A stretch of 64,000 bases of DNA. Origin: Phaeobacter bryozoorum. GTDB lineage: Bacteria > Pseudomonadota > Alphaproteobacteria > Rhodobacterales > Rhodobacteraceae. Under the pieces are notes generated by a model that saw only the letters and a list, made by a program, of their open reading frames with translations, ran no database searches and was not told the origin of the DNA. Where the stretch lies: assembly GCF_041893525.1 (NCBI RefSeq), contig NZ_CP169068.1; one strand, written 5' to 3'. Below are positions 50,482 through 59,960 of this stretch, in pieces. A program made the position numbers and the translations under genes. Every line of letters begins with the position of its first letter. Position 1 is the first letter of the stretch.

Positions 50482-52662
50482 ATGGCTAGGGATGCGATTG
50501 AGCAGCTGGAGTGGCGGGTAACCGGAATGGACTGTGGGTCCTGCGCGACCAAGGTGCGTGGCGCGGTTGAGCGACTGCCGGGTGTCAGCGGCGTCGAGGT
50601 CGCCATGATGTCGGAGCGGCTGCGCCTGGAGCTTGATCCACGCCAAGGCTCGGTGATGGCCGTCGAGAAGGCGGTGCGCGGGCTGGGGTTTGGTGTCACG
50701 GCAAGCAGCACTGCACCAGCTGGCACCTCTGCGCCCTGCTGTGGCGGCGTACAGCACGCCGATGCCGCCGATGCAGTGGTCCCGCCTTGGTATCACAGTG
50801 CCAAGGGGCAATTACTGCTGGTGACGGGGCTGCTGTTGGCGCTGGCTTGGAGCATTAAGCTGCTGGCATCGCCTACGGTTGGTCTCTGGGCGTTCATGCT
50901 GGCGACCCTGATCGGAGTGGCTCCTGTGGCGCGGCGTGCCTTTGCGATGCTGCGGGCGGGGATGCCCTTTACCATTGAAATGCTGATGTCGATCGCAGCG
51001 ATTGGCGCCCTGTTTATCGGTGCTGCCGAAGAGGCGGCACTGGTGGTGTTTCTCTTTGCCGTGGGTGAGATGCTCGAAGGCCTGGCTGCCAACAAGGCGC
51101 GGGATGGTATCCGGGCGCTTGCGGATTTGGTGCCAAAGACGGCGCTGCTTGAAGGTGGTGACACCCTGGAGGAGATCGCCGCAGATCGCCTGCGGGAGGG
51201 GCAGATTGTCGTGGTGCGCCCAGGTGACCGCGTGCCTGCGGATGGCGAAGTGATCAACGGTATCTCGGGCGTCGACGAAAGTCCGGTGACGGGCGAGAGC
51301 GTGCCCAGCCTCAAGGAACCGGGATCCGAAGTCTTTGCCGGATCAATCAACACCCAGGCGGTGCTGCGGGTGCGGGTGACCCGCGCCGCAGCCAACAACA
51401 CCATTTCGCGGATTATCCGGCTGGTGGAAGAGGCAGAAAGCGCCCGTGCGCCGACAGAGCGTTTCATCGACCGCTTCAGCCGGATCTATATGCCGATCAT
51501 CGTGGGTATCGCGCTGCTGGTCGCATTGGTGCCGCCGCTGGTCTTCGCGATGGATTGGGACACATGGATCTACCGCGCCCTTGCCCTGTTGTTGATCGGG
51601 TGTCCCTGTGCCCTGGTGATCAGCGTACCCGCCGCCATCGCTTCGGCGCTGTCGTCCGGTGCGCGCCATGGTCTGCTTCTGAAAGGGGGCGCAGTGATCG
51701 AGGCCGCCGCCCGCACCACCGAAGTTGCATTCGACAAGACAGGCACGCTGACCCGTGGGCGACCTCAGGTCACGGATATCGTTGTGGTTCAGGGCAGTGA
51801 GGGCAGCGTTCTGCAACTCGCCGCAGCGGTCGAGCGGGAGTCGAGCCACCCTCTGGCCGAGGCGATCTATGCTCGAGCTGTCGAAGCCGGGGTAGATATT
51901 CCGCCGGTGCAGGAAGCCCACGCGGTGCCGGGGAAGGGGGCCTCTGCCAAGCTCGGGTCGGTTGTCATCACCGTCGGATCGCCGCGCTTTGCCGCAGAAA
52001 CAGGTGTGATGGCGCAGGCTTCCATGGTGCAGGCTGCCGAGCTTGAAGCCGAGGGGAAGACCGTTGTCGCCCTGTTCAGCGACGAGGTTCTATATGGATT
52101 GATCGCGCTCAGGGACGAGCCGCGCGAAGATGCGGTGGAAGCGATGCGCGCGCTCCGACAGATGGGGATCACCGCAACGATGCTGACAGGGGACAATGCC
52201 CGCACGGCAGCCGCCATCGCCGGCCAGCTGGGGATTGATCACCGTGCAGAGCTGATGCCGCAGGACAAGGTAGCGGCCCTGCAAGAGCTGACACAGCGCG
52301 GTCAGGTCATGATGGTCGGCGATGGGATCAATGATGCGCCCGCGCTTGCGACAGCGCAGGTTGGTGTCGCGATGGGGTCTGGCACGGATGTGGCCCTTGA
52401 GACCGCAGATGCCGCGATCCTGCGCAACCGGGTCAGCGATGTGATCGGCATTATTCGCCTGTCGCGCGCCACTTTGACGAATATTCGCCAGAACGTTGCC
52501 GTGGCACTGGGGCTGAAAGGCGTGTTTCTCGTGACATCGGTTCTGGGGATCACGGGCCTGTGGATCGCGATTCTGGCCGACACTGGCGCCACGGTCCTGG
52601 TGACGCTTAATGCGCTGCGGCTGCTGTCTTTCAGACCCTCGCCAACGTCGAAGGAGAGCTAA
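50482..52662 (+). CDS. zntA: Zn(II)/Cd(II)/Pb(II)-translocating P-type ATPase
   Basis: 726 residues. N-terminal HMA domain GMDCGSC (Cys18, Cys21), a further CC pair near residue 80, membrane CPC motif (GCPCALVI), phosphorylation DKTGT, and GDGINDAPALA. The C-terminal helix ILADTGATVLVTLNALRLL has the conserved Asp of Zn/Cd/Pb exporters (Asp714 in E. coli ZntA), which separates it from the Cu ATPase CcoI. The promoter at 50410 has the MerR-type 19-bp spacer. It exports toxic divalent metals. The MerR gene itself is not in the window. Confidence 0.92.
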   Translation: MARDAIEQLEWRVTGMDCGSCATKVRGAVERLPGVSGVEVAMMSERLRLELDPRQGSVMAVEKAVRGLGFGVTASSTAPAGTSAPCCGGVQHADAADAVVPPWYHSAKGQLLLVTGLLLALAWSIKLLASPTVGLWAFMLATLIGVAPVARRAFAMLRAGMPFTIEMLMSIAAIGALFIGAAEEAALVVFLFAVGEMLEGLAANKARDGIRALADLVPKTALLEGGDTLEEIAADRLREGQIVVVRPGDRVPADGEVINGISGVDESPVTGESVPSLKEPGSEVFAGSINTQAVLRVRVTRAAANNTISRIIRLVEEAESARAPTERFIDRFSRIYMPIIVGIALLVALVPPLVFAMDWDTWIYRALALLLIGCPCALVISVPAAIASALSSGARHGLLLKGGAVIEAAARTTEVAFDKTGTLTRGRPQVTDIVVVQGSEGSVLQLAAAVERESSHPLAEAIYARAVEAGVDIPPVQEAHAVPGKGASAKLGSVVITVGSPRFAAETGVMAQASMVQAAELEAEGKTVVALFSDEVLYGLIALRDEPREDAVEAMRALRQMGITATMLTGDNARTAAAIAGQLGIDHRAELMPQDKVAALQELTQRGQVMMVGDGINDAPALATAQVGVAMGSGTDVALETADAAILRNRVSDVIGIIRLSRATLTNIRQNVAVALGLKGVFLVTSVLGITGLWIAILADTGATVLVTLNALRLLSFRPSPTSKES

Positions 52663-52700
52663 GCACAGGCGTGGGCGACAGGCGCCGACTGAGGGAGAGA

Positions 52701-52895
52701 TCAATAATGCGGAGGACGTTCGTCGCCAATGACAACCCCGCCGCCACCGTCCTGCTCGCGTGAAGCTTCCCGCTGAAACAGCATGGCGACACGATGGGTC
52801 AGCCGGTCAATCTCGGATTGCTGCCGGTTGACCACATCGCTCAGCTCATCGACGGTGCGCGTCAGGTGGGCGATCTGTTCTTCGAGATGTTGCAT
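52701..52895 (-). CDS. slyX: SlyX family protein
   Basis: 64 residues, coiled-coil (MQHLEEQIAHLTRTVDELSDVVNRQQSEIDRLTHRV) and the conserved C-terminal PPHY. SlyX is a small conserved protein of unknown function. Convergent with zntA; divergent from hisS. Confidence 0.88.
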   Translation of the reverse strand: MQHLEEQIAHLTRTVDELSDVVNRQQSEIDRLTHRVAMLFQREASREQDGGGGVVIGDERPPHY

Positions 52896-53110
52896 CGGTT
52901 TCTCCCTTCGGGTCTGCCGCTGTCATAGGGGCAGTTGCGTGCAGGGTCCATGCTCGGTTGTGCCAACGCCGCCGCTTTGGGTTGCATGGAGATCAGGCAA
53001 CAACGGCACGGCCATAGGGCCTGCGCGCTCTGCCGCCTTGCTGTTGGGCCGCCCTTGGGCTAGACCGCCGGGCGAGTATCTGACCCATTTGACACCCCGA
53101 GGAGGCCAAG

Positions 53111-54598
53111 ATGGCCAAAGTCAAGAAACAGCCCCGCCCCAAGGCGATCACGCCGAAGGGCTTCCGTGACTATTTCGGCGAAGAGGTGAGCCAGCGCAGC
53201 GAGATGTTGCGGGCCATTGCGGGTGTCTATCATCATTACGGGTTTGATGCGCTGGAGTCTTCGGCGGTGGAAACAGTCGAGGCACTGGGCAAGTTTCTGC
53301 CCGATGTCGATCGCCCGAACGAGGGTGTCTTTGCCTGGCAGGAATATGACGAAAGCGGCAACGGCGACTGGATGGCGCTGCGCTACGACCTGACCGCTCC
53401 GCTGGCACGGGTCTATGCCCAGCACCGCAATGATCTGCCGACGCCTTACCGCCGCTATGCGATGGGGCCGGTCTGGCGCAACGAGAAACCGGGTCCGGGC
53501 CGCTATCGCCAGTTCTACCAGTGCGACGCGGATACCGTTGGAACCGCCTCCATGGCCGCCGATGCCGAGATCTGCGCGATGTTGTCCGACACGCTGGAAA
53601 CCGTCGGCATTCCGCGCGGTGACTATCTGGTGCGTGTGAATAACCGCAAGGTGTTGAATGGCGTGCTTGAGGCGATGGGCCTTGAGGCGGGCGACAGCAA
53701 ACGCGACGACGTGCTGCGCACCATCGACAAATTCGACAAGGTGGGCGAGGCTGGTGTCCGCGAGCTGCTGACCAAGGGGCGTCTTGATGCCTCCGGCGCC
53801 TTCATTGACGGGGTTGGCCTGTCGGATGACCAAGCGGCGCCGGTGCTGGCGTTCCTGACCTCCAAGGGCGCTGACGCCGCCAAGACCCTTGCCAACCTGC
53901 GCGCCGCCATTGGGGGTAGTGCGATTGGCGCGGAGGGGGTCGCCGAGCTGGAGCAGATCGGCGACCTGCTGGCCGCTGGTGGGTATGGCGCCGACCGCAT
54001 CGATATCGACCCTTCGGTCGTGCGTGGCCTCGGCTATTATACCGGCCCGGTTTACGAGGCCGAACTCACCTTCGAGATTCTGGATGAGAAGGGCCGTAAA
54101 CGGCAGTTCGGCTCGGTTTCGGGCGGTGGGCGTTACGACGATCTGGTGAAGCGCTTCACGGGTCAGGAAGTCCCGGCGACCGGCGTCTCCATCGGTGTTG
54201 ACCGGCTCTTGGCCGCGCTGCGCGAGAAAGGCCGGATCGAGGCAAAGACCACCGGTCCCGTTGTGGTGACGGTGATGGATAAGGCGCGTATGGCGGATTA
54301 CCAGACCATGGTGGCCGAGCTGCGCAATGCAGGCATCCGGGCTGAGGTCTATCTTGGCAATCCCAAGAACTTCGGCAACCAGCTGAAATACGCGGACAAG
54401 CGCAACTCGCCCATAGCGGTGATCGAAGGCGGTGAGGAAAAAGATCGCGGTGTGGTGCAGATCAAGGATTTGATCCTCGGCGCGCAGATTGCCGAGAACG
54501 CCACCCTCGAAGAGTGGAAAGAGCGTCCGAGCCAGTTTGAGGTGCCACGCGGTGATCTGGTCGCCAAGGTGCGCGAAATCCTTGCAGGGCAGGGCTGA
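53111..54598 (+). CDS. hisS: Histidyl-tRNA synthetase
   Basis: 495 residues, long for HisRS but usual in alphaproteobacteria. Class II motif 2 is YRRYAMGPVWRNEKPGPGRYRQFYQCD. Histidine motif 1 is GLGYYTGPVYEAEL and a further motif is GGGRYDDLV. It ends with the anticodon-binding domain. SD AGGAGG at 53099-53104. First gene of hisS-hisZ-hisG. Confidence 0.97.
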   Translation: MAKVKKQPRPKAITPKGFRDYFGEEVSQRSEMLRAIAGVYHHYGFDALESSAVETVEALGKFLPDVDRPNEGVFAWQEYDESGNGDWMALRYDLTAPLARVYAQHRNDLPTPYRRYAMGPVWRNEKPGPGRYRQFYQCDADTVGTASMAADAEICAMLSDTLETVGIPRGDYLVRVNNRKVLNGVLEAMGLEAGDSKRDDVLRTIDKFDKVGEAGVRELLTKGRLDASGAFIDGVGLSDDQAAPVLAFLTSKGADAAKTLANLRAAIGGSAIGAEGVAELEQIGDLLAAGGYGADRIDIDPSVVRGLGYYTGPVYEAELTFEILDEKGRKRQFGSVSGGGRYDDLVKRFTGQEVPATGVSIGVDRLLAALREKGRIEAKTTGPVVVTVMDKARMADYQTMVAELRNAGIRAEVYLGNPKNFGNQLKYADKRNSPIAVIEGGEEKDRGVVQIKDLILGAQIAENATLEEWKERPSQFEVPRGDLVAKVREILAGQG

Positions 54599-54601
54599 AC
54601 G

Positions 54602-55690
54602 ATGGGGGATCGTCTGAGCGCTCTGTCGCTGGCCGCGCGGCTGCGCATGAGTTTCGAGGCCGCCGGGGCAAGGGTGGTCGAGCCGCCATTTCTACAGCCT
54701 GCCGAAACGCTGCTGGATCTATATGGCGAGGACATTCGCGCCCGTGCCTATGTGACCTCCGATGCGCTGCGCGGGGAACAGATGCTGCGCCCCGATTTCA
54801 CCGTGCCGGTGGTGCAGATGCACATGAGCCATGGCGCCGAACCGGCGCGTTACACCTATGCGGGCGATGTGTTCCGCCGTCAGGAACATGACGAGGATCG
54901 CGCCAATGAATATCTTCAGGTTGGCTATGAGGTATTCGAACGCAACGATGCCGCCGGTTCTGATGCTGAAGTTTTTGCGCTGATTGCGCTCCAGCTTCGT
55001 GATTTGCCGGTGCGTGCGGCTACAGGAGATATCGGTATCCTGATGGCTGCGGTGGAGGGGCTCAACACCACCAGGCTGCGCAAGGCTGCGCTCATGCGCC
55101 ACATCTGGCGGCCGCGCCGGTTCCGGGCGATGCTTGACCAGTTTGCTGGCCGCGTCCCTGTCGCCGAAAGCCGTCGCAAGCTGTTGTCGACCGAAGGCGT
55201 TCTGACCGGGCAAGTGCCTGCGATTGGCAAACGCCGCCCGGCGGAGGTGGATGCGCGCGTCGATGCATTGCGTGCGGATGCAGCCGCCCCGCCGATTGCA
55301 GAGAACGAGCTGGCCGCGCTTGAGGCGCTGATGGCGGTGCGGGAGACTATCCCCTATGCCTCGGAACAGCTGCGCGATATCGCCGTGGATCTGCCAGCGA
55401 TCAACCCGGCGCTTGACCGGCTGGACGCCCGGACAGCCGCGATGAAAGCCCGAGGCATCGATGTGGACAGCCTTGATTTCGAAGCCTCCTACGGGCGGAC
55501 ATCAATGGAGTATTACGATGGTTTCGTGTTCGGGTTTTACGCCGATGCGCGACCCGATCTGCCGGTGATTGCCAGCGGCGGTCGCTATGACGCGCTGACA
55601 CGGCAGCTGGGGCAGGGAGCAGAGATCCCCGCCGTCGGCGGCGTCGTTCGTCCTGATCTGATGCTGCTCTTGGAAGGGGCACAATCATGA
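54602..55690 (+). CDS. hisZ: ATP phosphoribosyltransferase regulatory subunit HisZ
   Basis: 362 residues, a HisRS-like catalytic-domain paralogue lacking the anticodon-binding domain. Recognisable parts are RPDFTVPVVQMHM, RYTYAGDVFRRQ, and SGGRYDALTRQLG. It cannot aminoacylate and instead activates short HisG and confers histidine feedback. Start 3 bp after hisS; ATGA overlap with hisG. Confidence 0.94.
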   Translation: MGDRLSALSLAARLRMSFEAAGARVVEPPFLQPAETLLDLYGEDIRARAYVTSDALRGEQMLRPDFTVPVVQMHMSHGAEPARYTYAGDVFRRQEHDEDRANEYLQVGYEVFERNDAAGSDAEVFALIALQLRDLPVRAATGDIGILMAAVEGLNTTRLRKAALMRHIWRPRRFRAMLDQFAGRVPVAESRRKLLSTEGVLTGQVPAIGKRRPAEVDARVDALRADAAAPPIAENELAALEALMAVRETIPYASEQLRDIAVDLPAINPALDRLDARTAAMKARGIDVDSLDFEASYGRTSMEYYDGFVFGFYADARPDLPVIASGGRYDALTRQLGQGAEIPAVGGVVRPDLMLLLEGAQS

Positions 55691-56379
55691 GCCTGAAGCT
55701 TGGTGTGCCGTCCAAGGGACGGCTGATGGAAAAGACCTTCGAATGGTTTGCCAAACGCGGTATCATCCTGTCGCGTACCGGGTCGGATCGTGAATATGCC
55801 GGTGCGGTTGATGGGATCGACGGCATTGATCTGGTGCTGCTGTCTGCCGGTGAGATGCCGCGCGAACTCGCAGCGGGGCGGATTCACCTGGGCGTCACCG
55901 GTACTGATCTGGTGCAGGAAAAACTACCGCTCTGGGAACAGCAGGTCGAAGAGATTGCAGGCCTCGGCTTTGGTCACGCTGACCTGATCCTTGCTGTGCC
56001 GCAGATCTGGGTGGATGTCGAGACCATCGACGATCTGGACGCGGTCGCAGCGGCGTTTCGGGCCAAACACGGCCATCGGTTGCGGATCGCCACGAAATAC
56101 CATCGCCTGGTACGGGAATTCCTGATGGATGCCGGTGTCGCGGACTATCAGCTGGTTGATAGCCAGGGCGCGACCGAAGGGACCGTCAAGAACGAGACCG
56201 CCGAAATGGTCGCAGACATCACATCAACTGGGGAGACCCTGCGGGCAAACCATCTGAAGCTGATGTCCGACGGGCTGATCCTGCGGTCGCAGGCAACACT
56301 TTGGCGCAGCCGCGTGGCGAAATACAGCGCTGGTGAAAAAGCGTCTCTGAGCGAGCTTCTGAAACGTCTGCACGGTTGA
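55687..56379 (+). CDS. hisG: ATP phosphoribosyltransferase catalytic subunit, short form
   Basis: 230 residues, the short HisG that needs HisZ. LKLGVPSKGRLMEKT opens the protein; ELAAGRIHLGVTGTDLVQE and VDSQGATEGTVKNETAEMVADITSTGETLRANHLK form the PRPP loop. It commits ATP and PRPP to histidine synthesis. Terminates at a strong hairpin. Overlap with hisZ shows one operon. Confidence 0.96.
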   Translation: MSLKLGVPSKGRLMEKTFEWFAKRGIILSRTGSDREYAGAVDGIDGIDLVLLSAGEMPRELAAGRIHLGVTGTDLVQEKLPLWEQQVEEIAGLGFGHADLILAVPQIWVDVETIDDLDAVAAAFRAKHGHRLRIATKYHRLVREFLMDAGVADYQLVDSQGATEGTVKNETAEMVADITSTGETLRANHLKLMSDGLILRSQATLWRSRVAKYSAGEKASLSELLKRLHG

Positions 56380-56443
56380 TTGCGGCACGCCAACGTCGGC
56401 GGGCCTATCGGCGGGTTAGAGCCACATGTCTGCACATGCCTCC

Positions 56444-56486
56444 GAGAGGCCGCCCGCGCACCCCGTGGCGGCCTCTCTGTTCTTTT
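56444..56486 (+). terminator. his operon terminator
   Basis: GAGAGGCCGCC (56444-56454) pairs perfectly with GGCGGCCTCTC (56467-56477), 12-nt loop, then TGTTCTTTTG. Confidence 0.88.
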
Positions 56487-56712
56487 GTGGTGAGGGTTCG
56501 GTTAGGATCGCTTACCGGCGGCGCGACGGCTTGCGCGCCATTGGATCACGCAGATGTGCATCTCCCGCGAGCGGCGCCGCCAACCGCTCATTTGAAAATC
56601 TTCTGTCGGCCTCTACCTGAATACCTTGGGCACGGGGGGCGAGGGCCTGTTTGCGTGATCTCAGTATTGTGCATCTCGCCTCTCTTGGTCCGATCAACAG
56701 GGAGAGACCGAT

Positions 56713-57375
56713 ATGATATCAACCAAAGCCGCTGCCAAAGCGGCACTCACCGCTATTCCGCTGCTTTTAGCTGCCAGCCCGGCGGCACTCGCCCAGGACA
56801 CCAGCATGAGCTTCTTCGTGACCAGCGTCGGTTCGGGAAAAGGCGGCAATCTGGGTGGGCTTGAGGGTGCCGACGCCCATTGCACCAATCTCGCCGAGGC
56901 GGCAGGCGTCACTGGCAAAACCTGGCGCGCCTATCTCAGTACCCAGGAAGAGGGCAAGCGTGGTATCTCGGCACGTGACCGGATCGGAAGCGGCCCCTGG
57001 CATAACGCCAAAGGGGTGCAGATTGCCGCCAACCTCGATGAGCTGCACCTCAATCCGAATATCGTCAAATCCACAGGGCTGGATGAAAACGGCAATCTGG
57101 TGAACGGGCGTGGTGACAAGCCAAATGTTCATGACCTGCTGACAGGGACCATGGCTGACGGCACGGCCTATTTCCCGTGGATGGAAGGCGACAAAACCTG
57201 CAGCAACTGGACCAGCTCCGGCGAGGGCAGTGCAACGGTTGGGCATCATGACCGGCATGGTGGCGGCAATACATCTTGGAATGCGGCGCATGACTTGCGC
57301 GGCTGCTCGATGGAGGCGCTTGCGATGACCGGAGGAGCCGGCCTCTTCATGTGTTTTGCGACAAACGGCGGCTGA
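56713..57375 (+). CDS. Secreted lectin-like protein
   Basis: 220 residues. Signal peptide (hydrophobic 8-27, cut after ALA at about residue 27). The mature protein has TWRAYLST, ISARDRIGSGPWHNAKGVQIAANLDELH and SWNAAHDLRGCS, resembling secreted proteins annotated as lectins with a C-type-lectin or endostatin-like fold. Cysteines at about 56, 157, 196 and 216 could form two disulfides. Stand-alone gene with GGGAGA before ATG and a terminator after. Ligand unknown. Confidence 0.7.
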   Translation: MISTKAAAKAALTAIPLLLAASPAALAQDTSMSFFVTSVGSGKGGNLGGLEGADAHCTNLAEAAGVTGKTWRAYLSTQEEGKRGISARDRIGSGPWHNAKGVQIAANLDELHLNPNIVKSTGLDENGNLVNGRGDKPNVHDLLTGTMADGTAYFPWMEGDKTCSNWTSSGEGSATVGHHDRHGGGNTSWNAAHDLRGCSMEALAMTGGAGLFMCFATNGG

Positions 57376-57403
57376 CCTGTTCAGACCCAGCCCGAAAAAC
57401 ATA

Positions 57404-57430
57404 AAAGGCGCCCCAGGGCGCCTTTATATT
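57404..57430 (+). terminator. Terminator after the lectin-like gene
   Basis: Perfect 9-bp stem AAAGGCGCC (57404-57412) with GGCGCCTTT (57417-57425), CCAG loop, followed by an AT-rich stretch. It could also serve the tRNA-Pro transcript from the other side. Confidence 0.8.
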
Positions 57431-57507
57431 TGGTCGGAGCGAGAGGATTCGAACCTCCGGCCCCTGCCTCCCGAAGACAGTGCTCTACCAGGCTGAGCTA
57501 CGCTCCG
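57431..57507 (-). tRNA. tRNA-Pro (CGG)
   Basis: 77-nt cloverleaf on the minus strand: acceptor CGGAGCG/CGCTCCG, D stem GCTC/GAGC, anticodon stem CTGTC/GGCAG (one wobble), loop TTCGGGA with anticodon CGG, T arm GGAGGTTCGAATCCTCT, and encoded CCA at 57433-57431. All standard features are present. Confidence 0.96.
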
Positions 57508-57550
57508 ACCGTGGCGCGGAATTACACGGCAGCGGCTGGATATGCAAGCC

Positions 57551-58507
57551 CTATTCCGCCGGTTTCTCCGGGCTTTGCCGTTTCAGCATGAGCGACACAT
57601 TGGTGCCGCCAGCCGTGTACCCACGGGTCCGGGTGCGCAGAACCGGGGTGTTGTCCGAACGCCCGCCAAACGCTTCGCGCAACACGATGAAAATACCGCT
57701 GGCAATAATGATCGCGGCACCGACCAGTGTCATCAAGTCGACCTTTTCATTGAACAGAACCACGCTGAATATCGTTGCCCAGATGATCTGTGAATATTGC
57801 ATGGGGGCGACAATCGCCGCCTCGCCAATGGTATAGGCGCTGACCGTCAGCAGGGTCGCGCAAAACCCGAACAGAGCGACGACCGCGATCCCGCTGAAGG
57901 TCACGCCATCCATGGGGACGTAGACCAGCGGCAGAGCCAGGCCCATAACCGCAAAGGTCATCAGCATCGGGTAGATCATCAATACCACCCGGCGTTCGTC
58001 GGCGCTGATTTTACGCAGTACAACCGATTGGAAGGCCGCACAGAGTGCGGCGAAGAGCGCCGCCGCATGACCGAGGCCAAAGCTGGTCGCACCGGGGCGC
58101 AAAACCACCATTACGCCGATGAACCCGACCACAACGGCCGCCAGCCGTGGCAAGCCGACACGTTCGCCCAGAATCGGGATCGACAGCAGTGTAATCAGAA
58201 GCGGCGTGGCAAATAGCAGGGCATAGGTCTCGGCGAGCGGCAGCTCTGAAAACGCATAAAAGGCGCTGGCCGGAATCACCGCCATCGTCGCCGACCGTGC
58301 CGTCATCCACCAGGGGTGGACCGGTCGCAGGTGGCCTTGGGTTGCATCCTTGACCAGCATCAGTACCAGCAGCGGAAATGACAGAAGACTGCTGAAGAAC
58401 ACCAGCTGAATCGGCGACACATCTGCGCCAAGCACCTTTACCACCACGTCGTGGGTTGAAAATATCGCATAGGCCAAAAGAGCAAGCAGGGCGGCTTTTA
58501 TGTTCAT
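57551..58507 (-). CDS. DMT (EamA-family) transporter
   Basis: 318 residues with ten membrane helices, two EamA repeats. Repeat 1 is ALLAYAIFSTHDVVVKVLG with later LLFATPLLITLLSIPILGERVGL; repeat 2 ends with MQYSQIIWATIFSVVLFNEKVDLMTLVGAAIIIASGIFIVLRE. The C-terminus is a basic tail. It probably exports a metabolite; no substrate can be assigned. Monocistronic. Confidence 0.9.
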   Translation of the reverse strand: MNIKAALLALLAYAIFSTHDVVVKVLGADVSPIQLVFFSSLLSFPLLVLMLVKDATQGHLRPVHPWWMTARSATMAVIPASAFYAFSELPLAETYALLFATPLLITLLSIPILGERVGLPRLAAVVVGFIGVMVVLRPGATSFGLGHAAALFAALCAAFQSVVLRKISADERRVVLMIYPMLMTFAVMGLALPLVYVPMDGVTFSGIAVVALFGFCATLLTVSAYTIGEAAIVAPMQYSQIIWATIFSVVLFNEKVDLMTLVGAAIIIASGIFIVLREAFGGRSDNTPVLRTRTRGYTAGGTNVSLMLKRQSPEKPAE

Positions 58508-58719
58508 GGGACAATCCGACTAAGCGCAACAGGGCGGGGGAGCTTTTGCACTATAGCGCTAACATTATCAGGAAAATACTAAAACCCGTTCGCGCGCATG
58601 GAACCGCACGCCCTAGGTTCGCCGGCCTCCTGCACCGCGGATATGAAGGTCCGGCGAGGGCTGGCTACGGTGCTGCGAGGGCCCGATATGGCCCTCGCGC
58701 TGATCAATGGACCGAAACC

Positions 58720-59822
58720 TTACAGGCTCGCGTCGAGCGCGCCGATGATCGCATCGCCCATGTCCGAGGTGCTGATCGGCGATACGCCTTCTTCGCCCAG
58801 CAGGTCGGCGGTGCGGTGGCCATCAGCGAGAACTTTTTCGACCGCCGCTTCAAGACGATCAGCCTCGGCGCCCTGATCAAAGCTGTAGCGCAGCGCCATG
58901 GCAAAGCTGAGGATACAGGCGATCGGGTTGGCCTTGCCCTGGCCCGCGATATCCGGGGCGGAGCCATGAACCGGCTCATAAAGCGCTTTTGGACGGCCAT
59001 TGGCCATCGGTGCGCCAAGGGACGCAGAGGGCAACATGCCCAGGCTGCCGGTCAGCATAGCAGCACAGTCGGACAGGATGTCACCGAACAGGTTATCGGT
59101 CAGGATCACGTCAAACTGCTTGGGTGCGCGCACCAGCTGCATGGCGCCATTATCGGCATACATGTGGGACAGCTCGACCTCGGGATAGTCCGCAGCAACG
59201 CGGGTCACCACCTCGCGCCACAGGATGCCGGATTCCATCACGTTGGCTTTTTCCATCGAGCAGAGTTTCTTGTTCCGGCGCATCGCCAGTTCGAACGCAG
59301 AGCGGGCGGCGCGCTCGATCTCCGACTCCGTATAGCGCTGGGTATTGATGCCGACACGCTCATTGCCCTCTTCGAAGATGCCGCGCGGCTCGCCGAAATA
59401 GACGCCGGAGGTCAGTTCGCGCACGATCATGATATCGAGACCCGCGACGATATCCTTCTTCAGCGAGGAGAAATCCGCCAGCGCGTCAAAGCACTGCGCC
59501 GGGCGCAGGTTGGAGTAGAGATCCATCTCCTTGCGCAGGCGCAGCAGCCCACGCTCCGGCTTCACAGAGAAGTCGAGATCGTCGTATTTCGGGCCACCCA
59601 CGGCGCCCAGCAGGACAGCGTCGACCTCTTGCGCCTTTGCCATGGTCTCATCCGCCAGCGGTTTGCCGTGCACGTCATAGGCGGCACCACCGACCAGATC
59701 CTCGCTCACATCGAACTGTAGATCGCGCTTTTCGCCATACCAGGTAATGACCTTGCGGACCTCGGCCATGACTTCGGGGCCGATCCCGTCGCCGGGCAAA
59801 TCAGAATCGATGGGTTGGACAT
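58720..59822 (-). CDS. leuB: 3-isopropylmalate dehydrogenase with apparent frameshift near the start
   Basis: About 367 residues if the shift is repaired. The native ATG at 59822 has AAGGAG with a seven-base gap. It reads MSNPSILI and then leaves frame, while the next frame gives LPGDGIGPEVM, the conserved LeuB start. One missing T in the run at 59798-59800 (minus strand TTTG, expected TTTTG) explains this. The rest is intact: MIVRELTSGVYFGEPRG, KANVMESG and SAPDIAGQGKANP. It oxidises 3-isopropylmalate in leucine synthesis. An upstream ATG at 59865 opens the correct frame but replaces the first beta strand with unrelated residues. Either a sequencing indel or a recent loss. Confidence 0.9.
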
Positions 59823-59960
59823 AGGGATACTCCTTGAAAGCTTGCAGCCGGGGGTAACGGCACATCGCCCGTGGGTCAATGTTCCGGGCGCATATAGCGC
59901 GCCATCGCTTTGTTTTTATGGCTGAGAGGGCGGTTCCTGCGCCATCTTGTTGCCGTGACC

